Below, piece after piece: positions 36,556 to 48,332 of a DNA stretch of 64,000 bases. The notes under the pieces were generated by a model. It had not been told where the DNA came from and did not search any database. It worked only from the letters and a program-made list of their open reading frames with translations. Both the position numbers and the translations under genes were made by a program. Each line of letters begins with the position of its first letter. The first letter of the stretch is position 1. The stretch covers positions 59,589,384 through 59,653,383 of the forward strand of contig NC_091250.1 in assembly GCF_042477335.2 (NCBI RefSeq), in the 5' to 3' direction. This DNA comes from Ovis canadensis. Lineage: Eukaryota > Chordata > Mammalia > Artiodactyla > Bovidae.

Positions 36556-36676
36556 AATTGCCTTCTGCCTCTGGCTCTCCCTCTGCTTGGCCCTTTCAGA
36601 TTCCCGCTTCTCATACTCTCTGCGGTATTCTTCCCTCTTGAGCCTTTCGTGCTGGTATTCCTCGTAGCTGTCATAC
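36556..36676 (-). CDS. PPARGC1A: PPARGC1A exon 10 (charged linker before the RRM, residues about 631-671)
   Basis: This 121-bp exon starts with one base completing an arginine codon and ends in phase 0 with GCA ATT before donor GTAAGC. It encodes YDSYEEYQHERLKREEYRRE and then YEKRESERAKQRESQRQKAI, a highly charged, probably helical segment joining the RS region to the RNA-recognition motif. One substitution relative to human as recalled is Ser for Arg in QRESQRQ. Intron 9 before it is only 150 bp; intron 10 after it is 10.2 kb. Confidence 0.97.
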
Positions 36677-36826
36677 CTGAGAAACATAACTTCATCATTA
36701 AGTCAACCACCTCCATCTGCACGAGCAAAATGAATCATAACTAGGGAGGGGGCAGGGTTTTGGACTACATTTTGTCATCTACTTGAGGGATAAGAGGTAC
36801 GGAGGGAAGTGAACGTGCATCATTAC
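36677..36826 (-). other. Intron 9 of PPARGC1A (150 bp)
   Basis: This is a short intron, donor GTAATG and acceptor GTTTCTCAG. Its +19 base (plus 36808, A; sense T) corresponds to the published cattle c.1892+19T>C position if exon 9 ends at c.1892. Confidence 0.9.
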
Positions 36827-36931
36827 CTGGGCCGCCGGCTATGGGGCGATCTTGAACGTGACCTTGCGCACAGGGGCGAATTTCGGTGTGTGCGGTGTCT
36901 GCAGTGGCCTGACTCATAGTAGTAGCAAGAT
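36827..36931 (-). CDS. PPARGC1A: PPARGC1A exon 9 (RS region, residues about 596-631)
   Basis: This 105-bp exon has acceptor TCTCTCTCAG and donor GTAATG. The translation is SCYYYESGHCRHRTHRNS followed by PLCARSRSRSPHSRRPR. It is the second half of the arginine/serine-rich region that links PGC-1alpha to splicing and RNA-processing factors. Compared with human as I recall it, three tyrosines are replaced (two by Cys, one by His), while the serine/arginine dipeptides are kept. With 225 coding bases upstream of exon 3, its last base is c.1892, which matches the numbering of a published cattle polymorphism in the next intron. Confidence 0.96.
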
Positions 36932-37493
36932 CTGAGAGAGAGAAGGAAAAACAAAAAGGGCATTTGCAACTGCCAGCGAACTCCAGTTTATTGGCATGAC
37001 TGAGTAGCCCCTGGAATTCCGTCTTAACATAAACCGGCTTTCAGTTCCCAACTACTAGTGAGATTTCCCAGTGACAGTGTGTGAACCTCTAGTCAGCTTA
37101 AAGGTCTGGGAGTGGTGACATGTTCTCTTGCAACATCTCTTATGGATGTGCTGCCGAACGCCAGCCTGGTACACTGTCAGCTTTATCTTGCATGGATCTC
37201 AACTATTCTGCACTGAGCAGCTCTCCAGGTAATGGAAAAAGTTAGATGAGCAAGTTTCCTGCAGATTGCTCTCTCTGGTCTGACTGGTTCATGTGCTGTG
37301 CTCAATGAGGACAGATTTAAGAGAAGATGGGGAAGAATGTATGGGTAACAACAATCTCCTTAGTTCCTGGAGCACCAGGAACATGTTGTTGAGGGGCTAG
37401 GATGCTGGTGGGTTTTAAATGCTGTTTGTTTGTTTTTTTTTTTTTAATTCCTGGGGATATCTTAGGCTTTGGGTGGGTTTTGACAAGGTTTAC
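36932..37493 (-). other. Intron 8 of PPARGC1A (562 bp)
   Basis: Donor GTAAAC, acceptor CTCTCTCAG. It contains an oligo-T run on plus (37433-37445) close to the donor side. No repeat family was recognised. Confidence 0.9.
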
Positions 37494-38412
37494 CTTGAAG
37501 AAGATCTACTGCCTGGGGACCTTGATCTTGACCTGGAATATGGTGATCGAGAACACGACCTGTGTCGAGAAAAGGACCTTGAACGAGAGCGCATCCTTTG
37601 GGGTCTTTGAGAAAATAAAGATTTGGGTGGTGACACAGAATCTCTACATGGAGAGTTAAAAGAAGAACAAGAAGGCGATACATCAAACAATGAATAGGAC
37701 TGCGTGCCATCCCAAGGGGAGTTCAGTTTATCACTTTCATCTTCGCTGTCATCAAACAGGCCATCCATGGCTAGTCCTGAATTTATAAACATAGGTAGTT
37801 TGGAGAATTGTTCATTACTGAAATCACTGTCCCTCAGTTCACTGGTTTTGTCTGCTTTGTCGTCAAAAACAGCTTGACTGGGATGCCCGAAGTGCTTGTT
37901 CAGCTCGGCTCGGATTTCCTGGTCTTGAAGCTGTTTTCTGGTGCTGCCGGGAGAGACCTGCCTGCTCACCTCCGCGGTCTCTCTCAGGTAGCACGGGTCG
38001 GAATCTGTGGAAGAGTGTATCTGCCCCGGCCCGTTGGAGGAGGGGGCATCTTTATTTTCTAGTTGTCTGGAGTCGTGGAGCTCCTGTGATATACTAACGA
38101 GTATTTCCGTTTTGGAATTAATTGACTGACAATAGTCATGGTCACCAAACAGCCGAAGACTGGGCCGTTTGGCCTTCCTTTCCTCGTGTCCACTGGTGAG
38201 CACAGAGGTCTTGCTGAGCTGTGCGTACAACTCAGACTGCTCGGGCCCCTTCTTGGTGGAATTACTGCCTTGGGTACCAGAAGACTCACTGTACCGGGCC
38301 TTCTTGGCTGGTGGAGGTACCACAGTCTTGCAAGAGGGCTTCAGCTTTGGAGAAGCCCTGAAAGGGTTATCTTGGTTGGCTTTATGAGGAGGAGTTGTGG
38401 GTGGAGTTAGGC
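37494..38412 (-). CDS. PPARGC1A: PPARGC1A exon 8 (large central exon, residues about 290-596)
   Basis: This 919-bp exon is the largest coding exon. In order it encodes GLTPPTTPPHK (T296 aligns with the p38/GSK3 site T298 of mouse), a serine/lysine-rich stretch, the DHDY motif (residues 380-383) that binds host cell factor 1, a divergent inhibitory region, the acidic run DDSEDESDK (510-518) and the start of the RS domain (RSRSRSFSRHRSCSRS, from about 564). An RXRXXS Akt-type site lies at 566-571. The acceptor is ATTATCGTAG and the donor GTAAAC; the last codon, AG|A, is completed in exon 9. The stretch around 405-445 (SSNGPGQIHSS and following) differs at many positions from the human protein as I recall it, while the flanks are conserved. 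Confidence 0.97.
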
Positions 38413-39707
38413 CTACGATAATAAAAGAAAAAAAAAAAAAAAACGAGGAGAGAGAGAAAGAAAAGAGACAGAATGTTGTTAAATGCCAGGATACGTTTTC
38501 CTCACTTCCCTGAGATTTCAGTCAATGGTTAAAACTCATAGAAAAACAAAGGAAATTAAATTCCTGATAAGACCTGAAAAAGTGACTCTGTCCCCGGAAG
38601 CCTCTGTCACCAAGGAAAGACAGATATACATTGCAAGACTGCAGTGAAAGCCCTGATATTTTGTATTTCAAATGCCAATGCTAACAGATCTTGCTTCCCA
38701 GGAAACACGAACACATCACCACCAGGCAGGACCAAAGTTCAGGTTCACAAGGGTATCCTATTGACTGTGTTATGGAAAACGAATGCAGTGGTACTCAAGG
38801 GACTCAGTGAATGGCTTTGGCCATGTTTGTCTGCAAAGAACACTGGGGAGGATGCAAGAGGAGTAGGAATTTTTGTACAATGAAAGATCTCTACCTGTGG
38901 TGTCAAAGAATTAGGTAACTTAAAAAAAAAAAAAAGATGGGATGGCAGCAAATGCAGGGCAGGGTGGGGATGACACAGGCAACTTCAAAGTAAGTTCAGT
39001 AAAATATGGTCTGTGAAGGCAGGGCACCAGATAACTCTACAACCTGACAGGAATGATTCGTTGTCTCCACAGTTCATTAACTTAGTAAACCATGGCTAAT
39101 GTAGGTATAATACATTCTTGTAAGCATAACTAATACATTCTGTCTAAAATATGGTTCTGCCACAGAATCCTAAGTGAACAGTAACACTAAATATTGAAGT
39201 GCTGGTGGACCATTTCATTTTGAGCAGCACGTCGGGGTAGATTATGAGGTTGAAGGACTGAAATGAATCCAAGCTTTGGCAATTAGCTAATTAAAAAAAA
39301 AAAGAGAGAGAAAATAGTGGAAGAAGGGGGGACATCTGTACATTGTTGCCTTTCCTGCTTTTCTGCAGAAGGACAGAAAATTCCAGGAGAAGTCATCGTG
39401 GGAGACTATGTGAAGGCTGGTTGGCTCTGTCAGTTTCACCCCGAGTAAGTCCTACTCAGCCCTTTCTGCCCAGGAAGAAGAACTGTGGAAGGGCTGCAGA
39501 GTTGAAGGAACTTTGAAGAAGGGCAGGCTGCAGTTCAAATGACTTTATGCTTACAAGGGAACATTTTAGTTTACAATACACTTTTTATTTAGGAGGATGG
39601 GTGAATGCTATTCAGCAAAAAAGAACTTCAAGTCTGCTAAGAAGCCTGGGGTGAGACTTAAGGCAACTGCACATTTCAAGGAAAATTCTACCTTGCTGGA
39701 AAAAAAA

Positions 39708-39708
<1 letters not shown>

Positions 39709-39753
<45 letters not shown>
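39709..39753. repeat. TA/CA microsatellite
   Basis: TATATGTGTG, then about 13 TA units, then CACACACA. Confidence 0.92.
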
Positions 39754-40210
39754 AGTAGGTCACAGACAGCCACATGAAGTTTTGGTATGAACAAGAAGAC
39801 ATGCCTCTCTCCCCTACTTTACAAGAAAGAAAGGAAATTAATATTTTCATTAAAATGAAATATTTTTACACTAATATTTGGTAATATTTATCATACATAG
39901 CTAATTCTCCCCAAATGAGGGAAAGACATAAACAAAAATACAAAGAGGTGTGATTGTGGAAATCTATCCCAGTTCAGAAAGACAGGGAAATGCAAACACA
40001 AAGAGAAGCAAACACTGCTCTTCCTTTGTGACACATCTGAGTCTCAGAAATCTTCCCTTTATTAGCAGCCTACTGTATGCCTGCTCCCCCTACTCTTTGC
40101 TTAGAGATAATAGAGAGCTAACATTACTGAATGAACCTCACCCTTCTTGTGTTCTCTCTTCATAGACAAGTGTATCTTTTGCTCAATCTAAAGAAATTCC
40201 TCTATGGCCG

Positions 40211-40350
40211 ATTTTCTCTCTTCCTTCCCCTCCTCCGTCTCCTCCTCCTACTTCCCTTCATTCTATCTTCTTCTCTTGCTTTTCTTTCTTTCTTTCTTTC
40301 CCTCCCTATCTATCTCCCTCCTCTCTCTCTCCTTGTTCCCTCCACCCTTT
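40211..40350. repeat. Pyrimidine-rich tract
   Basis: 140 bp almost wholly C and T, with (CTTT) and (TCTCC) sub-repeats and only scattered purines. The transcript carries the purine-rich strand. Confidence 0.9.
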
Positions 40351-43300
40351 GCACTGCCACATACATATACCCCGATTTCTGTTACTGCTACATGCTCTCC
40401 TGCCTTCAATTACCACTACAACAAATTTAAAGATACCAGTTCTCAGCAAAGAAATGACAAGATCTCAAATATTTCTCACAGGAAGCTAAGATGCTCAAAG
40501 AAATAATGATGAATAATCTCTCTTTACTGAGTAAATAACAGTCAAATATTCCAAATGACATAGCCCTTGAATTAGAGGAAATGACATTCAACATCCTCAA
40601 ATACAACTCCATAAATCTTTTCATGATACTCTGAATTGGGGTAATTTTTACTTTTCTAATAATTTACTGCCAGGATCACTCACTTATCAGATATTGCTAT
40701 ATTTTCACACTTATCTCTTTCTGAATGTGAATTATATCTTGTCTCTTCAAATAGATTAGCAGCTCTCAGAGGAAATGTTGCTTGCGCTTATTTTTGCAAA
40801 ATGTTTCACTCGTTTTTATTTTTCTAGATCCTCCTTTACTCATAGGTGTTCTATTTCAGTGGCCCAAGGATCACTTGGGAAGCTGGTCAAATATTTTTAA
40901 TGACACAGTTCACAGACCACTTATGGAGAGCCACGGTCCTGTCGTGTCTGTGTGGCCCGTTGCCTTGATCTCAGGTAGATGTATTTTGACTGACATTGTA
41001 GACTTATAAAAAGAAACCCCAAACTTCAGAAACACCAAATTAGGCCACTATTAAAGAGAGACTAGTCCTAAAAATAGCTCAGCTATCTAGGGATTTTAAA
41101 TATAGAAATTCTTTTTCGTCTTGAACATTTGAAACCCTTGTCCTAGTACCTAAGCTCATTATCGCTTAAATAACTGATTCTCAAGTTGCTCTTGGGAGTG
41201 CCGACACCCTGAGTAGTTTCTTAGAGTTAAAAACAAAGCCTTTCATGTCTTTCACATTTTAGATGGGCCGTGGCGATTAAATAGACATTCACTGAGGACC
41301 TACTGTGTGCCAAATAGCCTACCAAATGCTGGCATTTCAGGGATTCAGCCCTCAGGACTTCGTAAAGAGATCACCCTTTAAAATCTGCAGAAAGTACATG
41401 TTCTTATGTATCTGCTTAAAATTTACAGAAACACCATAAGATAACCAGATAGACCTTATGAGTGAAAATATCAGGGCTGATAAGTTTCGATTGGCACTGC
41501 TCAATAAATCAAATATAATACTCAGTTGATGGAAGTTATTTTTGGATTAGGAATAGGCGGACAGGAAAAAAATAATTCAGATCATTCTGTAAACTTTTTA
41601 CTTTTAACTGAAAATTTCTTAAATTCAAGGAGAATATCCCAAAGCAAGACTGAGACATCTTGAGGGTCACAAGAGTTCGTGGGACCAGAGTCTCATTGAA
41701 AATCTATTTCCAGATAGAGTTCCTGAGGTCCAGAGCAAAGCAAAACAAAGTGAAGCAGAAGTGTCAGAAGTATTTTTTTTGTTGTTTCTTCTAAATGTGA
41801 TGTCCAAAGTTTAGGAGCCATGGACAGGACAGGGAACCCTTTGCTGCTCCTGAACTAATTTGATTTCTCTAACCCCATCTCCTCCATCCAGAAGGTTCTC
41901 CCTTGTGGTAGGAGGGCAGTCAATACTCAATTCCTCAATGCCACTACCCCTGTCATCTTCCCACTAATCGCCAGCCTCTCAATTTCATCCCACAAGCCTA
42001 AATCAACAGTGCTAATGCCTCCCATAACCTCTGGATTATTTCCTGTGTGTTGATTTTCTGGGGAATGTGTACATTTTGGTGTTGACAGTACAAGGTATAT
42101 TCCATGCTCTCTCTTGAACTTAGCAGGTTTTGATAGATTTATGTGAGGACAGATGGCCATTACAGGCTGAAGGCTGACAAGAGGCAGTTCAGAACATTGT
42201 TAACACACTTGCACAAACTCTCAGCAGTGCAGCACTGTGCAGAATGTAATTCAGACTATAGCTTTTTTATTGCTGCCTATTTTCTTTTGTCAAAAGAGCC
42301 TGCTGTGCAGAGCAACAAATGGCTGCTATTACCCAGAATGTAATGGGTGTCAGACAAATCACGTAACACAAACAATCAAGAGTATGTAGGTCATATTTCA
42401 ACAGAGCACAACCTTAGCAATATTTATGATTACTGCATTGAAATGTGCTCTATAATAAACAAGTACCTCTACATCACTCACACTTATGCACTTCTGCACA
42501 GCAAATCTGGAGGAAGTGGTACACACTCTCCAGTTATCTTTTTAAGCAAACCTTTAAAAAAAAGTCAGAGACAAGTTTGGTTTGGTTTTGTGTTTCATTA
42601 TGTGATATAAAACGATTTCCTTTGAGGAGTTCTCTTTTGGGTTGGTTTGTTTAATTGAATGACTCTAATAAATGGTGAGTCCTCTATTCTGTATTCTGTG
42701 CTCCACTATCCAGCCAAAGACTTCAGCAAGATTTTTTTTAATAGTTTACATAGTCTTATGGTTTGCATTTGACACAACCTCTTGCTAAATCTGAGACTTA
42801 CTTTGGAGTTTGACAGTAGGATTTTTCTTATGTTACATGCCAATTCAAAGATTTCTCAAGGAAAGAAAATGAGAAGATGATTTTCTAATTTTCTTAAAAA
42901 CTTACCAAAGGAGGAGGACTGGGCAAACAGGTGTGTGACTTGAGTTCACCCACACACTTTTGGCTTCAAGAACTCGGAGTGGGTGACAAGGGAGCATAGG
43001 AAGGACTGAAACTCAATCAGTATGAACAGTTTACTGCTATTCCTCCAGTACTCTTTCTTCATCCCTAACTTCCCCAAGACTCACTGGATCTTTACAAGAG
43101 CCAGCAATCAAAGTGTTAACCCCTGGCACAGAGGGCCTCTCCCACACCCTGCTCTGGTATCCAGGCTGGCATGTCCACTCTGACTGATGGAGCGCCCACC
43201 TTTCCTGCTTTTTAAGCATTTCTTATGTCACTCCTGATTACTGCAGAACAAACTGGCCTTACAGAAAAACTTCAGAACATGTGTCTGACGTGTCTCCCAT

Positions 43301-44150
43301 GACATGTGTCTAATGCCCCAGCTTTCTCATGGAAAATGTAGAGCTGTTATCCATTGGCCCTCAGGCACTTTCCCACAGAGCTGGGGCAGGAGAAGTTGTC
43401 AGGGTGTCTCTCACCAAACCCCTGAAGTAGATGTGGGAGAGAAAACTGCTTTGCTATCCTTGGCTTGAAAGAAATTAGACAGTACCATTTCCAGAAAAGA
43501 AAACTGAGGCACTTTTCAGACGTTGAGGCAAGAAGAATGAGATTAAAACAAGAGGATGAAGGATATGCTTGAAATATGGAAGAAATTCCTGTCAGGACAA
43601 GTTGCCAAACACTGGAATGGGCTGTAAAGAGAATTTGTTGGGTCTCCCTTTCTTGGCTTCTTCAGCCATAGGAATGGATTATACGGCCTGTCAAAATCAC
43701 TTCCTCGTTCTCTGTCATTGTGGCTTTCCTTTAAAACTACCAACTACTACCACCAAAAAAGAAAAAAAAAAACAACTTCTTCTCATATTTTGCTTTGTTC
43801 TATTTCCCCACAGATAAGTCACATACAGAAGATGTATATAGCAAGAGGGTATAGCAAATGTATGCTGTTTGTCAATATTCCATCCAGCAAAATCACCTTT
43901 TAAAAGGACAGGAAATCAGAAGTCCACTATCGTGAGAACCATGGGGAAAACATACATGTCAGTGGAGGAAAACATTACTAAGGCCTCCTGTGTTAGGGTG
44001 ATGAGACTGCTGACGGTTTTGTTCTTTCTTCCTAAATAGTTTGAAAATAGTTATATTAATTCTTATTACTTTTATAGTAACACAATAACGTTTATATATA
44101 TAGGTACTTATAAATACATATCCATGTCTATACATATATACCTATATGCA

Positions 44151-44340
44151 GGCGTGCTCAGTCACGCCCTGCTCTTTGCAACCCCATGGACTGTAGCCCA
44201 CCAGGCTCCTAAGTCCAGGCAAGAAAACTGGAATGGGTTACCATTTCCTCCTCCAGGAGATCTTCCTAACCCAGGGATCGAACTTGTACCTCCTGCATTG
44301 GCAGATAGATTCTTTACAACTGAGCCACCAGGGAAACTCC
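44151..44340 (-). mobile_element. Bov-tA SINE next to TA/CA repeat
   Basis: The minus strand gives GGAGTTTCCCTGGTGGCTCA and the BovB-derived tail. A TA/CA microsatellite borders the head side. Confidence 0.9.
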
Positions 44341-44359
44341 CTATATATATATATATATG

Positions 44360-44402
<43 letters not shown>

Positions 44403-44425
44403 GTACTATATATACACATATATAT
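44341..44425. repeat. TA then CA microsatellite
   Basis: TA units, about 16 CA units (44365-44396), then mixed TA and CA. Confidence 0.95.
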
Positions 44426-45664
44426 AAATAAAAATTGGGGAGGGGTTGTCACTCACTGTTACCTAAATCAAATTCCTTCATGTCCTGTGGTTAAAACCAT
44501 CATCGTGTTGAGCTGACATTGCTTTGCCATTCCCATTTCAGAAACAAAAATTCTAACACTCTGAACATCTCCATATGCAATAGATTTAAATGCCTTCTGC
44601 CAAAAGAGCATTCTCTTTTTTTCTCATCTTGCTTTACTAAGTTATTTTGAAATCAAATTAGTTTTTACACCTGTAAAAGAGACGCATTTTTTTTTTTTAT
44701 CAGCCAAAATGAGCTAGTTTAGGACAAACACAAAGTCAGACCAGCTGGTGATACCTAATAAAGCAAACTTCCTAACTCATCCCTCCTGTTCCCCTAAGAC
44801 TCTGCAGATGGGGCCAAGGGATTATTCTGGAGGTCTTAGAATTTTGTTGACTCTTTACATTTTCACTTAAACATTTGGAAAATTTCACTAAAATTTGCAA
44901 GAGTAAAGAAAAAGAAGACACAAGAAAGGCCTGGGTAACAGCTTGATCCATGTGCTCTGTTGTAACTACAGGCATTAAATGTATACAGCAAGGATCAACA
45001 AATCAACAACCTGAATGCCATCCCCATCCTGTCTACCTCTCTGGTGCCCCAGAGGCAGACATCACTAATTGATCATGACATTCCCACTGAGAACAGACTT
45101 GGCCTTAGAATCCTTCTCAACACAATGCTTCTGGCAGCCAATACCAATCAATGACACTTGGCAAGTGAAATAAAACCTATTTAACATAACAGATGTCCAC
45201 CACTATCTTTAAAATTCAGGCTTCAGGAAAGAGCCATAATCTCTAGTCAGACAGACCTGCTTTGAACCCAGGGTCTACCACAGAGCTAGAATCAACATTT
45301 TTTCCCTAACAATTAAGCGGACAGACAGTCAAAAAATAATATTGATATATGTGAAGTGCCTATTAGTGAGTGCCTAGCCTCTAGGACTTGTAGTAGCAAA
45401 TCAATGTCCAAGGGGAGATCTTTCTATCTTGATTTGGTAAATCTCACACCCATACCAAAAGCAGTATATGTTCAATTTCATGGGAAATTAGGGAGATTTT
45501 ACTATAAAAAGAATACTTATATAAAATAATATATAATTTCATATATGAAACAGGAGATAATATTAAGACCAATGAAAGGAAAGAGGTAAAGGTAGCCAAA
45601 GTTGAAGAGATGAAAGTTACAGTGACTTCCATAGATGAATTTAATGTAGAGTTAGTAATTGAAT

Positions 45665-45925
45665 AGCTAATTGAACACATATGCTGGCACTGGACTAAGC
45701 TTTTTTCATGTTTTATCTCACTTAATCCTCACAGTGACTCAATGAGATGTAGGCACTGTGATCAGCTTCATTTGATACAAAGCATCCTGAATCTTACAGA
45801 ATTTAATTAAATTGACCGAAGGCCATACAGCTAGATTGGGGTAGATCCAGAATTTGAACTTTGGTTTGTCCAATATCAGAGCCAAGGTTTTTCACAACTT
45901 CACTAAACTATGCTGTTTTTTAAAA
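45665..45925 (-). mobile_element. MIR SINE
   Basis: TATCTCACTTAATCCTCACA, GTGACTCAATGAGATGTAGG and GGCCATACAGCTAG follow reverse-complement MIR. Confidence 0.7.
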
Positions 45926-46146
45926 TATCATTATAAACTACTTTCATTTGAAGTTCTTCAGTTTATAAAGTATATTAGTTCAGGCTGTACTACATGAAAT
46001 CACCATTTTTTTCATACATCAAAAATGTTGAATATTGACAATCTTATATTTCAATTTATAACGTGGTATCTTTTGCTCCAGAAATATCTTCTCCCCTTTC
46101 CACCCACGCATGTAAAAATCAAATGCAAATATTTTTCTCCCTTGAA

Positions 46147-46260
46147 TTCAGTTCAGTCGCTCAATCGTGTCTGACTCTTTGCAACCCCGTGGACTGCAAC
46201 ACGCCAGACTTCCCTGTCCATCACCAACTCCTGGAGCTTGCTTAGACTCCTTTCCACAGG
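46147..46260 (-). mobile_element. BovB 3' end / BovB-derived tail fragment
   Basis: TTCAGTTCAGTCGCTCAATC followed by GTGTCTGACTCTTTGCAACC, continuing through CTGTCCATCACCAACTCCTG, is the reverse complement of the BovB 3' end. Confidence 0.75.
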
Positions 46261-46899
46261 TCAGCTCTGTCATTCACTGCCTAATGGTATTGCCTTAATG
46301 CTTTCTTCAATCCTGAATGCTCTCTACAATTCTTTGCAATCTTTTGCACAATCATGGTAATTAACTTGAAGCCATGTGAAGGGTTCCCTCTGATAACTTG
46401 TTTTCTCCCTTGGCTGATGCTCTTGAGGCACAATCAGTGTTTGCCCATCCTTCAAACACTACTACACAGATTTTACTGAAGATGTTTAGTGGAGATAGAG
46501 GTATTGTCTACCATTTCAAACCCACAATACCTCCATAAAAAAAAAAAAAAACAAAAAAACAAAACTCTCCTCCCCAGTCCCTTCCTCCCTATACCATCCT
46601 CCAGGCAAGTTTCAAACTTCTTCCAGCCACCTTCTGCAGCCTCCAGGTTCTTTTTCATCCCTTGATTTTCCTGTAGCTGGAAATACCTTCCGGTATGTAA
46701 TGCAATTTGATTTTGCATCAGCTTATGTGATTTGTATCTGCACTCATTACCACCTTGCTCAACAAATGAAAAACCAATCTCTGGACCCACCTTCCTTAGA
46801 AAGTAGTAAAATATTATAAACACTAAATATTACCTTCCCTTCATGTTACTTGGGCAATATGTATTATTTTCCAAACTGACTATAAGACCACATCTTGAA

Positions 46900-47100
46900 A
46901 ACAAGAATATTTATTTAGCACCTTCTATGAGCCACGTACAATATTCTATGCTTTACATGGATTAGTCTCTATGTATTATGCTTGTTATATATTTCCCAAA
47001 ACCTAGAGCTGGTATTGTATATGTTATATATATGGGTAAACTGATTTCCATGGAACTCAATAACCTTTCAAAGCACTAAGAAAGAGGGATTTAAACTAGT
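46900..47100 (-). mobile_element. MIR-like SINE
   Basis: ATTTATTTAGCACCTTCTAT, then GAGCCACGTAC, and further on AACCTTTCAAAGCACTAAGA, resemble diverged reverse MIR. Confidence 0.45.
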
Positions 47101-48059
47101 AAGATGAATTCTGATTCACCAACAGAAATAAATTCACTGTACTGTAGATATTTTTAAGGGTGGCAAGCATTTTTTTAAAGTTTCTCTTATAAAATCTCAA
47201 TAGTATGACCTACTAACCTTTTAAATGTATAATTAAATTATTTAATGTTAGGTCAATAAGAGAAATAGTAAAATTTCTGACAAGAAGAAAGTTAAGTGCT
47301 TTTTTGTAACACTATAATCTCCTGAATAGAAGGAATGCAATTTAAATTATATGATATACATGTAAATTAGCAAACACTGTAAAAACAAAGATACCCAATC
47401 CTAGCTAGGATGTAATAAGGCAAATATATCTACACTTTTATTGTAAGAGCATGAGTGGAAACACATCTTTTGACAATATGGATCAAAACCCCCAAGATAT
47501 TTATATCCTTATGTTCAATATTAATGAGTACTAGAAATTTATTTTGAGAAAAATAAGAGTAAAAAATTTATAAACAAAAATTTCCACCCTAGTGCTATTT
47601 CAGAATAGTAGCACTTTAAAACAAACTAAATGTATAACAGTAAAAGTATAAATAAATTTTTATACATTTTGAGGTATCCACTCAAACCAATGTTATATAG
47701 CCTACTAAAAAAAAGCCTGATAATAAAGGGTCTGTGATAATATAAACCTTCCATATTTAAAATGTTAACCAAAGAAACAGAATGCAAAATTATGTGTATA
47801 CAAAATTGTCACAGATGTAAAACTATTCATAGAGAACAATTTAGAACTATACACAATTTTCCACTGGTTTGTATTTCTGACATTTTTTATAGTAAGCTTA
47901 TATTATTTATAAAAAGAGAAAAATTTTTAAAATGGTTTTAATGGAAAGCTTGGTATTGTTATATGTAGTGAAAGCTTTCTCAATCCTTTCTAAACCAAAG
48001 TAACTTAAACAGAGAATCCAGAACACTCTCAATTAACGGAATTCCTTTCAACTGGATTG

Positions 48060-48332
48060 TTGCTGCTGCTGCTGCTAAGTCGCTTCAGTCGTGTCTGACT
48101 CTGTGCGACCCCATAGACAGGAGCTCACCAGGCTCCCCCGTCCCTGAGATTCTCCAGGCAAGAACACTGGAGTGAGTTGCCATTTCCTTCTCCAGTGCAT
48201 GAAAGTGAAAAGTGAAAGTGAAGCTGCTCAGTCGTGTCCAACTCTTTGCGACCCCATGGACTGCAGCCCACCAGGCTCCTCTGTCCATGGGATTTTCCAG
48301 GCAAGAGTACTGGAGTGGGGTGACATTGCCAT
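48060..48332 (-). mobile_element. Bov-A2 SINE
   Basis: Two BovB-derived monomers are linked by GTGAAAAGTGAAAGTGAAG, with a TGC-repeat tail (48060-48076) at the 3' end. It lies in intron 7, sense orientation relative to PPARGC1A. No clear target duplication was seen. Confidence 0.9.

Noticed and set aside
37402-38410. Plus-strand frames across exon 8
   Set aside because: Antisense of a real coding exon.
44341-44425. Regular repeats as a CRISPR-like array
   Set aside because: Simple TA/CA microsatellite with no spacers, in a mammalian intron.
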